A program made the position numbers and the translations under genes. The notes beneath the pieces were generated by a model, which saw only the letters and a program-made list of their open reading frames with translations, had not been told where the DNA came from and did no database searches. 64,000 bases of DNA from Oxalicibacterium faecigallinarum (GTDB lineage Bacteria > Pseudomonadota > Gammaproteobacteria > Burkholderiales > Burkholderiaceae_D), in contig NZ_BMDI01000001.1 in NCBI RefSeq assembly GCF_014635705.1, positions 1,752,008-1,816,007 on the forward strand. The letters are read 5' to 3'. Shown one piece after another: positions 1 to 9,285 of this stretch (the first letter of the stretch is position 1; every line of letters starts with the position of its first letter).

Positions 1-820
1 CCACCTCCAGCACGCTGTATCCCATGCCGGTACCCAGATTCACAGTAAAAGATGGGCCACCGTTCAGCACATGGTCAATCGCCTTGACGTGCCCCTGAGC
101 CAGGTCAACAACATGAATATAATCGCGGACTCCCGTTCCATCCCTTGTCGCGTAATCGCTGCCATATACCTTTAAGCTGCCCAGATTTCCTATGGCTACG
201 TTAGCAACGTAAGGGAAAAGATTATTGGGAATTCCCTTTGGCGACTCGCCCAATAATCCACTTGCATGTGCGCCAACAGGATTGAAGTAACGAAGATAGC
301 CAATCTGCCATTCCGGATTGGCTAATTCCATGTCATGCAGAATCTCCTCACTCATTAGCTTGGTGCGTCCATAGGGATTAGTCGCGTTGACGGGAAAATC
401 CTCACGAACAGGTACCGTGGCGGGATTCCCATATACCGTGGCAGATGAACTGAAAATAAATCTTTTGACGTTGGCATCGCGCGCCGCCGCCAGCAAGGCT
501 ATCAGACCACCCACATTGACATTGTAATAATCGAGCGGTTTTACAACCGACTCTCCAACCGCCTTCAATGCTGCAAAATGCACGATTGCAGAGATTTCTT
601 GAGATGCAAAGATTTGCTCCAAGAGCGCGGTATTTCTCACATCGCCTTGGAAAAAAATAGGTTTCTTCCCTGTGATGGCTGCAATGCGATCCAATACAAG
701 AATGGAGCTATTACTAAGATCATCGAGTCCGATGACTTCATAACCCGCATCTAGCAATTCGCACCAAGTATGTGATCCTATGTATCCGGTCGCACCTGTT
801 ATTAATATGGTATTTTTCAT
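1..820 (-). CDS. galE: UDP-glucose 4-epimerase (5' part, cut by window edge)
   Basis: GalE interconverts UDP-glucose and UDP-galactose in the cytoplasm, feeding galactose use and surface polysaccharide synthesis. About 273 N-terminal codons are visible and the C-terminus lies beyond base 1. The protein starts MKNTILITGATGYIG, with the NAD-binding GxxGxxG at residues 9-15. The catalytic SSSATVY segment is at 124-130 and the YxxxK pair at Tyr150/Lys154, all as in extended short-chain dehydrogenases of the GalE type. The family is usually about 335-340 residues, so roughly 65 are missing. It is transcribed away from the chromate-transporter pair. The ATG at 818-820 is the only sensible start. 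Confidence 0.95.
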   Translation of the reverse strand, partial: MKNTILITGATGYIGSHTWCELLDAGYEVIGLDDLSNSSILVLDRIAAITGKKPIFFQGDVRNTALLEQIFASQEISAIVHFAALKAVGESVVKPLDYYNVNVGGLIALLAAARDANVKRFIFSSSATVYGNPATVPVREDFPVNATNPYGRTKLMSEEILHDMELANPEWQIGYLRYFNPVGAHASGLLGESPKGIPNNLFPYVANVAIGNLGSLKVYGSDYATRDGTGVRDYIHVVDLAQGHVKAIDHVLNGGPSFTVNLGTGMGYSVLEV

Positions 821-1175
821 TTGTGTACGGATGGGTGAAACATTCTTTGACTGAAGACCGTTCTCAATTCTTATACTTTTGTAAGAATTTTATTTTTACC
901 ATCTGCCTTAAACATCGCAATTTAAAAGAGCAGGCTCCCCGATAAAATTTTTGTTCTTACTATCACGTCGCATTCGGTAAAAAAGCACCGTCTTTCACGA
1001 TGGATTCCTTTGTCCCATCGCGTCTGCAAATAGTGAGATTTTTCGACAGTTGCTAAATCGACTATTTTAGATTTCGAAAGCCAAGCTCACACCCCCTATA
1101 TTCAGGAAGTGACCAGAATTTTAACAACTCTCCCCTCTCCATCGAATTTCATTCCATATTTGCTTGTATCCACGA
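821..1175. other. Divergent intergenic region galE / chrA-like pair
   Basis: This 355-base AT-rich stretch separates two divergent genes and must hold both promoters. I see no coding region in it. The clearest structure is the perfect inverted repeat listed at 866-889. A weaker interrupted repeat, CTAAA...TTTTAG, lies near 1053-1070. No convincing -35/-10 pair could be fixed by eye. Confidence 0.5.
866..889. repeat. Perfect 8-bp inverted repeat upstream of galE
   Basis: AATTCTTA and TAAGAATT are perfect inverted arms separated by 8 bases. They lie 46 bases upstream of the galE start. Read on the minus strand, the galE-proximal arm overlaps a -10-like TATAAG (870-875). A T-rich run follows on the plus strand. 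It could be an operator for galE or a weak hairpin; the sequence alone does not decide. Confidence 0.5.
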
Positions 1176-1748
1176 ATGAAAACACTAAGTGACGAGTCTG
1201 CACGTCCCCAATCCAAAGCAGATCTTTTTATCTCCTTCTCCTTACTTTCTTTGCAAGGATTTGGCGGGGTGATGGCCGTCGTTCAACGGGAGCTTGTCGA
1301 GCGCAAACAATGGCTGACCAGAGAGGAATTCATTGAGGACTGGGCGATTGCGCAAACCATGCCCGGGCCCAATGTCGTCAACCTGTCGGTCATTCTGGGC
1401 GCGCGTTACTTTGGTCCGATGGGTGCACTCGCCGCGTTTGCCGGCATGCTGGCCGCACCGTTAGTCCTGATTTTAATCATTGCCATTCTTTATGCGCCAT
1501 TTGCCAGCCATCCGCAAGTCAGTGGCGCGTTGAAAGCCATGGGAGCCGTTGCCGCAGGGCTGATTCTGGCAACCGGCGTCCGGCTAATCGGTGCGTTAAA
1601 GAATAATCCGCTTGGTATGCCCTTGTGCTTGTTGCTGGCCGCCTTCTGCTTTATAGCGGTTGCCATTTTGCGTATGCCGCTGGTTTATCCGTTGTTCGGC
1701 ATTGGCTTGCTCGGTTGCCTTCTGGCTTACTGGCGACTAAGACCATGA
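1176..1748 (+). CDS. Chromate transporter family protein, first half-size subunit
   Basis: This is a membrane protein of the CHR (ChrA) family, proton-coupled chromate/sulfate-type antiporters, in the half-length form of about 190 residues. The ATG at 1176 gives 190 residues. The N-terminus carries the family's FGG motif and a PGPN motif (MPGPNVVNLS), followed by several hydrophobic helices. The reading frame also extends upstream to a TTG at 1164, but the ATG is preferred. Its stop overlaps the start of the next gene (ATGA at 1745-1748), so the two halves are probably translated together and pair in the membrane. The substrate is not certain, since many family members are untested. Confidence 0.85.
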   Translation: MKTLSDESARPQSKADLFISFSLLSLQGFGGVMAVVQRELVERKQWLTREEFIEDWAIAQTMPGPNVVNLSVILGARYFGPMGALAAFAGMLAAPLVLILIIAILYAPFASHPQVSGALKAMGAVAAGLILATGVRLIGALKNNPLGMPLCLLLAAFCFIAVAILRMPLVYPLFGIGLLGCLLAYWRLRP

Positions 1749-2329
1749 ATCTGCCATTAGCATTGACAATGCAGTACACAGACTGGCTGTATCTGTTTTT
1801 GCATTTCCTGTCCTTATCACTGCTCTCTGTGGGTGGTGCATTGGCTGCAGCGCCGGATATGCATCGCTTTCTGGTCGATCAACAGCATTGGCTGACACAT
1901 ACGCAGTTCAACAGCTCCATCACCATTGCACAGGCTGCGCCCGGCCCAAATGTTTTGTTCATCGCATTGATGGGATGGAACATCGGCCTGAATGCCGGAG
2001 GAATGTTGAGCGGCTTGTTGGGGATGTCACTGACGATGATCGGCATTCTTTTACCGAGCACCTTGTTTACTTACGGTGCGACGCGATGGATACACCGCAA
2101 TCGGGATAAGCGTGCAGTGCGTGCATTCCGCTTAGGGATGGGACCGGTCGTTGTTGGCCTGGTACTCGCTACGGGGTGGATCATGGCTGGCACCCATGGT
2201 TTGCCGTGGGAGCAATGGCCACTGTGGACAATCACTGCGATCACCATTTTTTTGATGCTACGCACACGTATCCACATACTGTGGCTGCTGGCAATTGGTG
2301 CCATACTGGGCAGCACGCTGCTTAGCTGA
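1745..2329 (+). CDS. Chromate transporter family protein, second half-size subunit
   Basis: This second half-length CHR family protein (194 residues) begins MNLPLALTMQ at the ATG that overlaps the previous stop codon. It shows a matching PGPN motif (APGPNVLFIA) and about five to six hydrophobic segments. Half-size CHR proteins normally occur as adjacent pairs that together replace one roughly 400-residue ChrA. The frame is open for 40 codons further upstream, but that part lies inside the preceding gene and lacks a reason to be translated. It converges on ptsI with only 6 bases between the stops. Confidence 0.85.
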   Translation: MNLPLALTMQYTDWLYLFLHFLSLSLLSVGGALAAAPDMHRFLVDQQHWLTHTQFNSSITIAQAAPGPNVLFIALMGWNIGLNAGGMLSGLLGMSLTMIGILLPSTLFTYGATRWIHRNRDKRAVRAFRLGMGPVVVGLVLATGWIMAGTHGLPWEQWPLWTITAITIFLMLRTRIHILWLLAIGAILGSTLLS

Positions 2330-2335
2330 GCGCGG

Positions 2336-4084
2336 TTAAATCTGCTGCAGCTTTTCCATGGCGTCGACGATTGCCTTGGGTTCATAGGTGCGCAGAATCT
2401 TGCGTGTCGCCGGCTCAATCACTGTCAGATCGCTATTGATGATTTCATTCTTCACCGACAGCAACTGCGCAGGATGCATGGAAAATTCTCGCAAGCCCAT
2501 CCCGAGCAGCAAGCGCGTCATCTTGATATCGCCTGCCATCTCGCCGCACACGGAAATCGGCACTTCGGCTTTTGCCGCCGTCGCAATCGTGTGCGACAAC
2601 AAGAACAGAATGGCCGGATGCAGCGGGTTATATAGATGCGCCACCTCATGATCCACACGATCAATCGCCAACGCATACTGAATCAGGTCATTGGTGCCAA
2701 TCGACAGGAAATCGAGTCGCTTGATGAACAAGGGCAAAGCCAGCGCTGCTGCCGGGATTTCGATCATGGCACCAACGGGTATCTCTTCATCAAACTTGAT
2801 TTTTTGATTGCGCAACTGCTTTTTTGCTTGCTCGATCAGCGCCAGCGTCTGATCAATTTCAGACGCGTGCGCCAACATGGGAATGAGCAACTTGATCGGA
2901 CCAAAGGCCGAGGCACGCAGGATCGCACGCAACTGGGTCAGAAACATCTGCGGCTCGGCCAGACAGAAGCGAATCGCGCGCAAACCCAGCGCGGGATTGA
3001 GCGACGTATGCTCCATGAAATCGATCGGCTTGTCGGCGCCGATGTCCAGCGTACGAATCGTAACGGGTCGCCCTTTCATCGCAATGACCGCTTTTTTGTA
3101 GGAGGCAAACTGCTCCTCCTCGCTCGGCAATTGCGTTTGTGCTTCCGTCCTGTTCATGAACAGAAACTCGGACCGGAACAAGCCAACGCCATGCGCACCA
3201 CCATCTAGCGCCTGCGGGCAATCATCAGGAAACTCAATGTTCGCCAGCAACGTCACGGGCGTACCGTCGATTGTCACCGATGGCGTTTTCTTGATCTTGC
3301 CAAGCTTTTTGCGATCCTTGACCTGCTTGGCCTGCTTCTCGCGATATTGCTCAAGCACCAGCGTCGAAGGCGCAACAACAATGACACCGGCATCCCCATC
3401 AATGATCAGCCAGTCATTCTGCTTGATCAGTTCGGACGCATGCGAGACGCCTACCGTTGCCGGGATATCCAGACTTCTCGCAACAATCGCCGTATGCGAG
3501 TTTTGGCCACCCAGATCGGTCACAAATCCACTGAATGCACGATCCCGGAACTGCAGCATGTCGGCCGGAGAAATATCGTGTGCCACCACAATCATGGCTG
3601 GCGTACCTTCGCCAACGTCCACGTTGGGCAGTAGATTGGCCGTGCCCGTCAGCACTTTGAGAACGCGCTCTCCAACTTGCTCGATATCTGCACTGCGCTC
3701 GCGCAGATACGCATCCTCGATTTCAGAAAACTGCGCTGACAGTTCCTCGATCTGAGTTGCCAATGCCCATTCGGCGTTGTAGTGACGCGTGCGAATGATA
3801 TCGAGGGGAATATCCGACAGCATCGGATCAGAAAGAATCAGTACATGTACATCGATGAAGGCACCGAGCTCTGCGGGTGCATCCTTCGGCAACTCACTCC
3901 ACAAGGTTTGCAGTTCGGTGTGCACTGTCGCAATGGCAGACTGCAGTCGCGCCACTTCGCTTTCAACCTGATCGGCCGCAATCAGGTAATGCTGCACATC
4001 CAGTGCAGCCGGCGACAGAATATGCGCGCGACCAATTGCAATACCGCGCGATACCGGGATGCCGTGGAGAGTAAAAGATGTCAT
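2336..4084 (-). CDS. ptsI: Phosphoenolpyruvate-protein phosphotransferase (PTS enzyme I)
   Basis: Enzyme I takes phosphate from phosphoenolpyruvate and passes it to HPr in the cytoplasm. The ATG at 4084 gives 582 residues, close to the family's roughly 575. The phospho-histidine lies in GGQNSHTAIVARS (His197). The PEP-binding barrel includes the C-terminal SVCGEMAGD segment with the conserved Cys. An in-frame TTG at 4102 would add six residues but has no better ribosome site. It is the last gene of EIIA-HPr-EI, downstream of gshA and gshB. No EIIB or EIIC is present in the window, so its role may be regulatory as well as in sugar uptake. Confidence 0.96.
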   Translation of the reverse strand: MTSFTLHGIPVSRGIAIGRAHILSPAALDVQHYLIAADQVESEVARLQSAIATVHTELQTLWSELPKDAPAELGAFIDVHVLILSDPMLSDIPLDIIRTRHYNAEWALATQIEELSAQFSEIEDAYLRERSADIEQVGERVLKVLTGTANLLPNVDVGEGTPAMIVVAHDISPADMLQFRDRAFSGFVTDLGGQNSHTAIVARSLDIPATVGVSHASELIKQNDWLIIDGDAGVIVVAPSTLVLEQYREKQAKQVKDRKKLGKIKKTPSVTIDGTPVTLLANIEFPDDCPQALDGGAHGVGLFRSEFLFMNRTEAQTQLPSEEEQFASYKKAVIAMKGRPVTIRTLDIGADKPIDFMEHTSLNPALGLRAIRFCLAEPQMFLTQLRAILRASAFGPIKLLIPMLAHASEIDQTLALIEQAKKQLRNQKIKFDEEIPVGAMIEIPAAALALPLFIKRLDFLSIGTNDLIQYALAIDRVDHEVAHLYNPLHPAILFLLSHTIATAAKAEVPISVCGEMAGDIKMTRLLLGMGLREFSMHPAQLLSVKNEIINSDLTVIEPATRKILRTYEPKAIVDAMEKLQQI

Positions 4085-4151
4085 CGAAGCGGCCTGAATC
4101 AAAGCATGAGAACGACTACATTCATTACAGCATAACTACGAATGTTGCTGC

Positions 4152-4421
4152 TTACTCGCCTTCACCAAATTTATCCTGAATCAGTGCAACCAGCGCATCA
4201 AAGCATTCCTGCTCGTCGGGACCGTTTGTCTCGAGCGTCACCATCGAACCTTTGCCTGCCGCCAGCATCATCACTCCCATGATGGACTTGGCATTGACGC
4301 GGCGCTTGTTACGCGTGAGCCAGACTTCACTTTTGTACTTGGTGGCAAGTTGCGTGAACTTTGCCGATGCCCGGGCATGCAGGCCGAGCTTGTTGACGAT
4401 TTCAATTTCCTGTTCAATCAT
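4152..4421 (-). CDS. ptsH: Phosphocarrier protein HPr
   Basis: HPr relays phosphate from enzyme I to EIIA proteins. It has 89 residues, the usual size. The phosphorylated His15 sits in GLHARAS. The regulatory-site serine Ser46 lies in NAKSIMGVMML, the region that HPr kinase modifies in bacteria that have one. Whether that kinase exists here cannot be seen. The gene lies between the mannose-type EIIA and ptsI. Confidence 0.96.
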   Translation of the reverse strand: MIEQEIEIVNKLGLHARASAKFTQLATKYKSEVWLTRNKRRVNAKSIMGVMMLAAGKGSMVTLETNGPDEQECFDALVALIQDKFGEGE

Positions 4422-4471
4422 TTTTATTGTCGTCGCTTGTTGTCGTCACTCTCGGAAGAGAAAGAAATTGA

Positions 4472-4876
4472 TTAAGGGCCCAGCCGGACACGATTATCGA
4501 CGCGAACCGCACCACCTTGTGCGCCAGCCAGTGCCATTTCCACGGTCACATCCAGCGTGTCATTGCGGTATGTCATCGCACGCAATAGCATCGGCAAACT
4601 GATGCCGGCAATGACCTGCACGTTTTCCACGCCACACAAACCCAGGGTACAGTTGGATGGCGTGCCCCCCATGACATCGGTGATCACCAACACCCCGGAA
4701 CCGTCATCCAGTTCGATGATCGCGTCGCGCGCCAGCTTTTCCACCTCCTTGGGATCCTGATCGGCATTGACGTCAATCGCCTCCAGCCGCTCAGGGCGCG
4801 TACGAAAGACGTGCGTCACGGCTGAAACAAAGGCCTGCCCCAGGGGAGCATGCGTCAGCAAGAGGATCCCGACCAT
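4472..4876 (-). CDS. PTS mannose/fructose-family EIIA component
   Basis: This is a 134-residue EIIA of the mannose (PTS EII-A man) fold. The N-terminal MVGILLLTHAPLG carries the predicted phospho-His9. The segment TDVMGGTPSN matches the family's conserved dimer region. In betaproteobacteria this protein is typically encoded beside HPr and EI without the membrane EIIC/EIID components, as here. Its likely role is to accept phosphate from HPr and report the phosphorylation state, with the partner unknown. Confidence 0.92.
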   Translation of the reverse strand: MVGILLLTHAPLGQAFVSAVTHVFRTRPERLEAIDVNADQDPKEVEKLARDAIIELDDGSGVLVITDVMGGTPSNCTLGLCGVENVQVIAGISLPMLLRAMTYRNDTLDVTVEMALAGAQGGAVRVDNRVRLGP

Positions 4877-4925
4877 CCGTTATTTATCCGTTCAGAGCTG
4901 ATCCATGCCGTTGTTCGGCACAAAT

Positions 4926-5879
4926 TCAATCATTCCATTTATCTGCATGTTTCTCGAGCGCGTCGACAAACATGGCGGCAACATCGAAACCGGTTTGCTG
5001 ACGAATTTCCTGGAAACAGGTTGGGCTCGTCACATTCAGTTCGGTCATGTAGTCACCAATGGCGTCCAATCCTACCAGCAACAAGCCCCGTTGCAACAGC
5101 GTTGGCGCAAGACTTTCACCGATTTCACGATCTCTTGCCGAAATCTCCCGCGCCTCGCCGCGCCCGCCTACGGCCAGATTACCGCGGATCTCCGTTCCCT
5201 GAGGAATACGTGCAAGACAATATGGTACGACTTGACCACCAATCAGCAGGATACGTTTGTCGCCTGCGGTAATTTCCGGAATGTAGCGCTGCACCATGAT
5301 GGTGGCGTGCCCGTTGCTGGTCAGTGTTTCAATGATTGAGCCCAGATTCATCGCATCCTCTTTGACGCGGAAGATGCCGATCCCACCCATGCCATCCAAC
5401 GGCTTGAGAATGATATCGCGATGTTCAGCGTGAAATGCCTTGATACGCGTCGCATCGCTTGTCACCAGTGTTGGGGCGATGAACTGGGGGAACTGCGCAA
5501 TAGCGAGTTTTTCGTTGAAGCTGCGGATTGCTTCTGGCTTGTTAAATACACGTGCGCCCTGCTTTTCTGCCAGTTCCAGCAGATAGGTTGCATAGATGTA
5601 TTCCATGTTGAAGGGCGGATCCGTCCGCTCAAGCACGGCATCGAATTGCGTCAGCATCTGTGCGACCGGCACATCCTGCCGAAACCAGTCATTCTCATCG
5701 CCCGTCAAGGTAACGCGCGATACGTTTGCGATGACACGGCCTCCCTCAAAGGCCATGTCTTTGTGCTGAAAAACGTGGACTTCATGACCGCGACGTGACG
5801 CCTCGGCCATCATTGCGTAAGTGGAATCCTTGTAAATCTTGAATCCATCGAGGGGATCGGTAACAAAAGCCAGTTTCAT
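4926..5879 (-). CDS. gshB: Glutathione synthetase
   Basis: GshB joins glycine to gamma-glutamylcysteine using ATP, the second step of glutathione synthesis. The start MKLAFVTDPLDG at 5879 gives 317 residues, the usual proteobacterial size. The frame extends 26 codons upstream without support. The N-terminal PSGF/YKDSTY-type segment (DGFKIYKDSTY) and the ATP-grasp parts (ILKPLDGMGGIGIFR; ELNVTSPTCFQEI) are clear. It lies downstream of gshA on the same strand with a 113-base gap, so the two probably act as one pathway unit, and the PTS genes follow closely. Confidence 0.96.
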   Translation of the reverse strand: MKLAFVTDPLDGFKIYKDSTYAMMAEASRRGHEVHVFQHKDMAFEGGRVIANVSRVTLTGDENDWFRQDVPVAQMLTQFDAVLERTDPPFNMEYIYATYLLELAEKQGARVFNKPEAIRSFNEKLAIAQFPQFIAPTLVTSDATRIKAFHAEHRDIILKPLDGMGGIGIFRVKEDAMNLGSIIETLTSNGHATIMVQRYIPEITAGDKRILLIGGQVVPYCLARIPQGTEIRGNLAVGGRGEAREISARDREIGESLAPTLLQRGLLLVGLDAIGDYMTELNVTSPTCFQEIRQQTGFDVAAMFVDALEKHADKWND

Positions 5880-5992
5880 TGCAAACTTTCCAATATGCTG
5901 ATCGACGAGCGCCCTTGATGCTGCGCAATGTCGAGTAAAGTCGCATTGTGCCACCAACCCTCTTTTTCAGCTTGGTCTGGCGACAGCAATAA

Positions 5993-7291
5993 TCAGTACA
6001 CCTCTGGATTCGGATCCGTTTTTTCCATTTCCAGCGACGCAGCCAGCAAGGCCAGACGCGCCACCACACCGTAAATGTAGAAACGGTTTGGCGCAGCCGT
6101 GCCGGGTTTGGCCTGATAGTCAGGCAAGGCATGTTGATGCGCAAATGCCAGCGGCACAAAGTGCGCGCCCGGCGCATTCAGATTTTCATGATTGCCACGG
6201 TCGGCATGCACACGGTAGAAGCCACCCACGACATAGCGATCGATCATGTAAACGACTGGCTCGGCGACCGACTCGTTGATATGTTCAAACGTGGGCACGC
6301 CTTCCTGGATGATGACGTCCGTGACTTCAAGACCGTCCTTCACGACGGACATTTTGTTGCGCTGCTTGCGATTAAGACCTTTGACCTCGCTCGCGTCGTG
6401 CACAGACATGATGCCCATGCCATACGTACCTGCGTCCGCCTTGATCACGACAAATGGCTTTTCCTTGATGCCGTATTCCTTGTACTTCTTGCGCATCTTG
6501 GCCAGCAGCGTATCGACATTCGATGCCAGACGATCCTCACCCGTATGCTCATTGAAATTGACGTCATCGCATTTCATGAAAAAAGGATTCAGCATCCAGG
6601 GATCGACATCGATCAGTTTTGCAAATTTCTTGATCACTTCGTCATAGGCAGCAAAGTGATTGGTTTTACGACGCACTGCCCATCCTGCATGAAGAGGCGG
6701 CAGCAGATTCTGTTCATTAACGTTTTCCAGAATCGAAGGCAATCCTGATGACAAATCGTTGTTCAGCAGAATCGTACAAGGATCAAAATTCTTCAAGCCC
6801 AGGCGACGGCCATTGGCTGAGCGCTCCAGCGGCTCCAGGGTCAAGGTCGCACCATCTGGCAGCTCGATCGTGGTGGGCTCTTTCACCTCAGGTGAAAGCG
6901 ATCCTAGACGAACATTCAACCCCGTTTGCCGAAAAATCTGCATCAACCGCGACACGTTTTGCAGATAAAAGGTGTTGCGGGTATGCCCTTCCGGAATCAG
7001 TAACAGATTCTTGGCATCCGGACAATATTTTTCAATCGCCGCCATCGCCGACTGCACCGCCAGAGGCAACATTTCCGGTGACAGATTATTAAATCCGCCT
7101 GGAAACAGGTTGGTATCGACCGGTGCCAGTTTGAACCCTGCATTTCTCAAATCCACAGAGCAGTAGAACGGCGGCGTATGTTCCTGCCATTCCAGCCGAA
7201 ACCAGCGCTCAATCGCCGGCGTTGCCTCCAGAATTTTTTTCTCGAGATCCAGCAAAGGACCATTCACGGCCGTGACAAGATGGGGAACCAT
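5993..7291 (-). CDS. gshA: Glutamate-cysteine ligase (proteobacterial GshA type)
   Basis: GshA makes gamma-glutamylcysteine from glutamate, cysteine and ATP, the first step of glutathione synthesis. The ATG at 7291 gives 432 residues and is preceded by AAAGGT at good spacing; an upstream in-frame start adds 11 residues without support. The sequence (LLDLEKKILEATPAIERWF, SVDLRNAGFKLAPVDTNLF, KADAGTYGMGIMSV) matches the betaproteobacterial ligase family rather than the E. coli type, as I recall it. It begins a leftward run gshA-gshB-EIIA-HPr-EI. A terminator at 7431-7460 separates it from amtB. Confidence 0.92.
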   Translation of the reverse strand: MVPHLVTAVNGPLLDLEKKILEATPAIERWFRLEWQEHTPPFYCSVDLRNAGFKLAPVDTNLFPGGFNNLSPEMLPLAVQSAMAAIEKYCPDAKNLLLIPEGHTRNTFYLQNVSRLMQIFRQTGLNVRLGSLSPEVKEPTTIELPDGATLTLEPLERSANGRRLGLKNFDPCTILLNNDLSSGLPSILENVNEQNLLPPLHAGWAVRRKTNHFAAYDEVIKKFAKLIDVDPWMLNPFFMKCDDVNFNEHTGEDRLASNVDTLLAKMRKKYKEYGIKEKPFVVIKADAGTYGMGIMSVHDASEVKGLNRKQRNKMSVVKDGLEVTDVIIQEGVPTFEHINESVAEPVVYMIDRYVVGGFYRVHADRGNHENLNAPGAHFVPLAFAHQHALPDYQAKPGTAAPNRFYIYGVVARLALLAASLEMEKTDPNPEVY

Positions 7292-7430
7292 ACAAACCTT
7301 TTGCAAAAATACGATTGCGATCAAAGCGCAATTTTAAGGGAAAGACATCCAAATACTTGTTAATAAACAGTTATTTGATTGATGCAGGCTATCCAAATGA
7401 GGCCAACCATCAATAATTAAACCCCTAAAT

Positions 7431-7460
7431 AAAAAAAGCGCCTCATAAAGAGGCGCTTTT
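7431..7460 (-). terminator. Rho-independent terminator after amtB
   Basis: A perfect stem AAAGCGCCTC / GAGGCGCTTT with a 5-base loop is flanked by A-runs and T-runs on both sides. It can therefore end transcription on either strand. It lies 36 bases beyond the amtB stop and before gshA. Confidence 0.9.
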
Positions 7461-7495
7461 CAAAAGCCCGAGATCGGGCAGGAACATCAAAAAGA

Positions 7496-8911
7496 TTAGT
7501 GATGGTAAGCCGATTCACCGTGGCTGGTGATATCGAGGCCTTCACGCTCTGCTTCGTCGGAGACACGCAGACCGATGACCATATCAACCAGTTTGTAGAG
7601 GATGAACGACACCACACCACACCAGACGATCGTGATACCAACGCTCTTCAACTGAATCATCAACTGATGCGCCATGTTGAAGTCTGCTTCACCCGTACCG
7701 CCCAGCGAAGGAGCCGCCAGAACACCCGTCAGGATTGCGCCGACGATACCGCCGATACCGTGAACACCGAACACGTCGAATGCATCATCTGCACCCAGCA
7801 TGCGCTTCAGACCGCTCACACCCCACAGGCAGATTGGACCAGCGACGAGACCCAGTACGATCGAACCCATTGGGCCGATGAAACCAGCTGCAGGCGTCAC
7901 CGCAACCAGACCAGCCACCGCACCGGAAGCTGCACCCAGCATCGAACCTTTGCCTTTGAGCATTGCTTCAGCAGCAATCCATGCAACCGCAGCAGCACCC
8001 GTTGCGAGGATCGTGTTGATGAAGGCCAGACCAGCACCACCACTTGCGCTCAGTGCCGAGCCGGCGTTGAAGCCGAACCAGCCCACCCACAGCAGGGAAG
8101 CACCGATCATGGTCATGACCAGCGAGTGCGGAGGCATTGCTTCTTTGCCGAAACCGATACGCTTGCCAACCATGTAGGCACCAACCAGACCAGCAATACC
8201 AGCGTTGATGTGAACAACGGTACCGCCTGCAAAGTCGAGTGCGCCGTCTTCAAACAGCAGACCACCTTCAGCCCAAACCATGTGTGCCATTGGGATGTAG
8301 CTGAACGTGAACCAGAGGACTGCGAAAGCGATCACTGCAGCAAACTTCATACGTTCTGCGAATGCGCCAACGATCAGAGCGCACGTGATTGCAGCAAAGG
8401 TCGACTGGAACGCAACGAAGACATATTCCGGAATCGTGCCAGACAAGGTGTCAGGCGTAATACCGCTCAGGAACAGTTTGTCGAACGTGCCGTAGAAGGA
8501 GCCGCCGCCTGCAAACACCATGCTGTAGCCATAGATAACCCACAGAATCGGGATCAACGAGAACAGCATGAAAACTTGCATCAGCACTGACAGCATGTTT
8601 TTCGAACGGCCAAGACCACCGTAGAACAATGCCAGACCTGGGATGGTCATCAAAATAACCAACATGGTCGAAGTCAGCATCCAAGCGGTGTCGCCCGAAT
8701 TGAGTACTGCTTCAGGTTCAGCCGCAGGCGCTTCTGCCGGTGCTTCGGCAGCTGCTGCAGGAGCAGGTGCTTCAACAGCAGGTGCTGCTGCCGGCGCTTC
8801 GGTGGTGGCTGGAGCGGTGCCTTCCTGCGCGAACGCAGGCATGCCAACGCCAACTGCCATCAACAAAGCACCTGTTGCCAGCGCGCTTGCGAACAATTTC
8901 TTGATACTCAT
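7496..8911 (-). CDS. amtB: Ammonium transporter AmtB with signal peptide and Ala/Pro-rich N-terminal segment
   Basis: AmtB is the trimeric inner-membrane ammonium channel, gated by the PII protein encoded just upstream. The ATG at 8911 gives 471 residues. A signal peptide ends near AFA-Q (residue 28). Residues 31-68 are almost entirely Ala, Pro, Glu and Thr. The transporter core starts near NSGDTAWML and includes FYGGLGR, GGTVVHINAGIAGL and GVHGIGG. The gene follows glnK by 10 bases. The frame stays open for 70 codons upstream, but that part lies inside glnK. Expression is probably nitrogen-controlled from the promoter at 10064-10080. Confidence 0.96.
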   Translation of the reverse strand: MSIKKLFASALATGALLMAVGVGMPAFAQEGTAPATTEAPAAAPAVEAPAPAAAAEAPAEAPAAEPEAVLNSGDTAWMLTSTMLVILMTIPGLALFYGGLGRSKNMLSVLMQVFMLFSLIPILWVIYGYSMVFAGGGSFYGTFDKLFLSGITPDTLSGTIPEYVFVAFQSTFAAITCALIVGAFAERMKFAAVIAFAVLWFTFSYIPMAHMVWAEGGLLFEDGALDFAGGTVVHINAGIAGLVGAYMVGKRIGFGKEAMPPHSLVMTMIGASLLWVGWFGFNAGSALSASGGAGLAFINTILATGAAAVAWIAAEAMLKGKGSMLGAASGAVAGLVAVTPAAGFIGPMGSIVLGLVAGPICLWGVSGLKRMLGADDAFDVFGVHGIGGIVGAILTGVLAAPSLGGTGEADFNMAHQLMIQLKSVGITIVWCGVVSFILYKLVDMVIGLRVSDEAEREGLDITSHGESAYHH

Positions 8912-8921
8912 TATTTTCCCC

Positions 8922-9269
<348 letters not shown>

Positions 9270-9285
9270 TTACGTTGGGTTTCGA

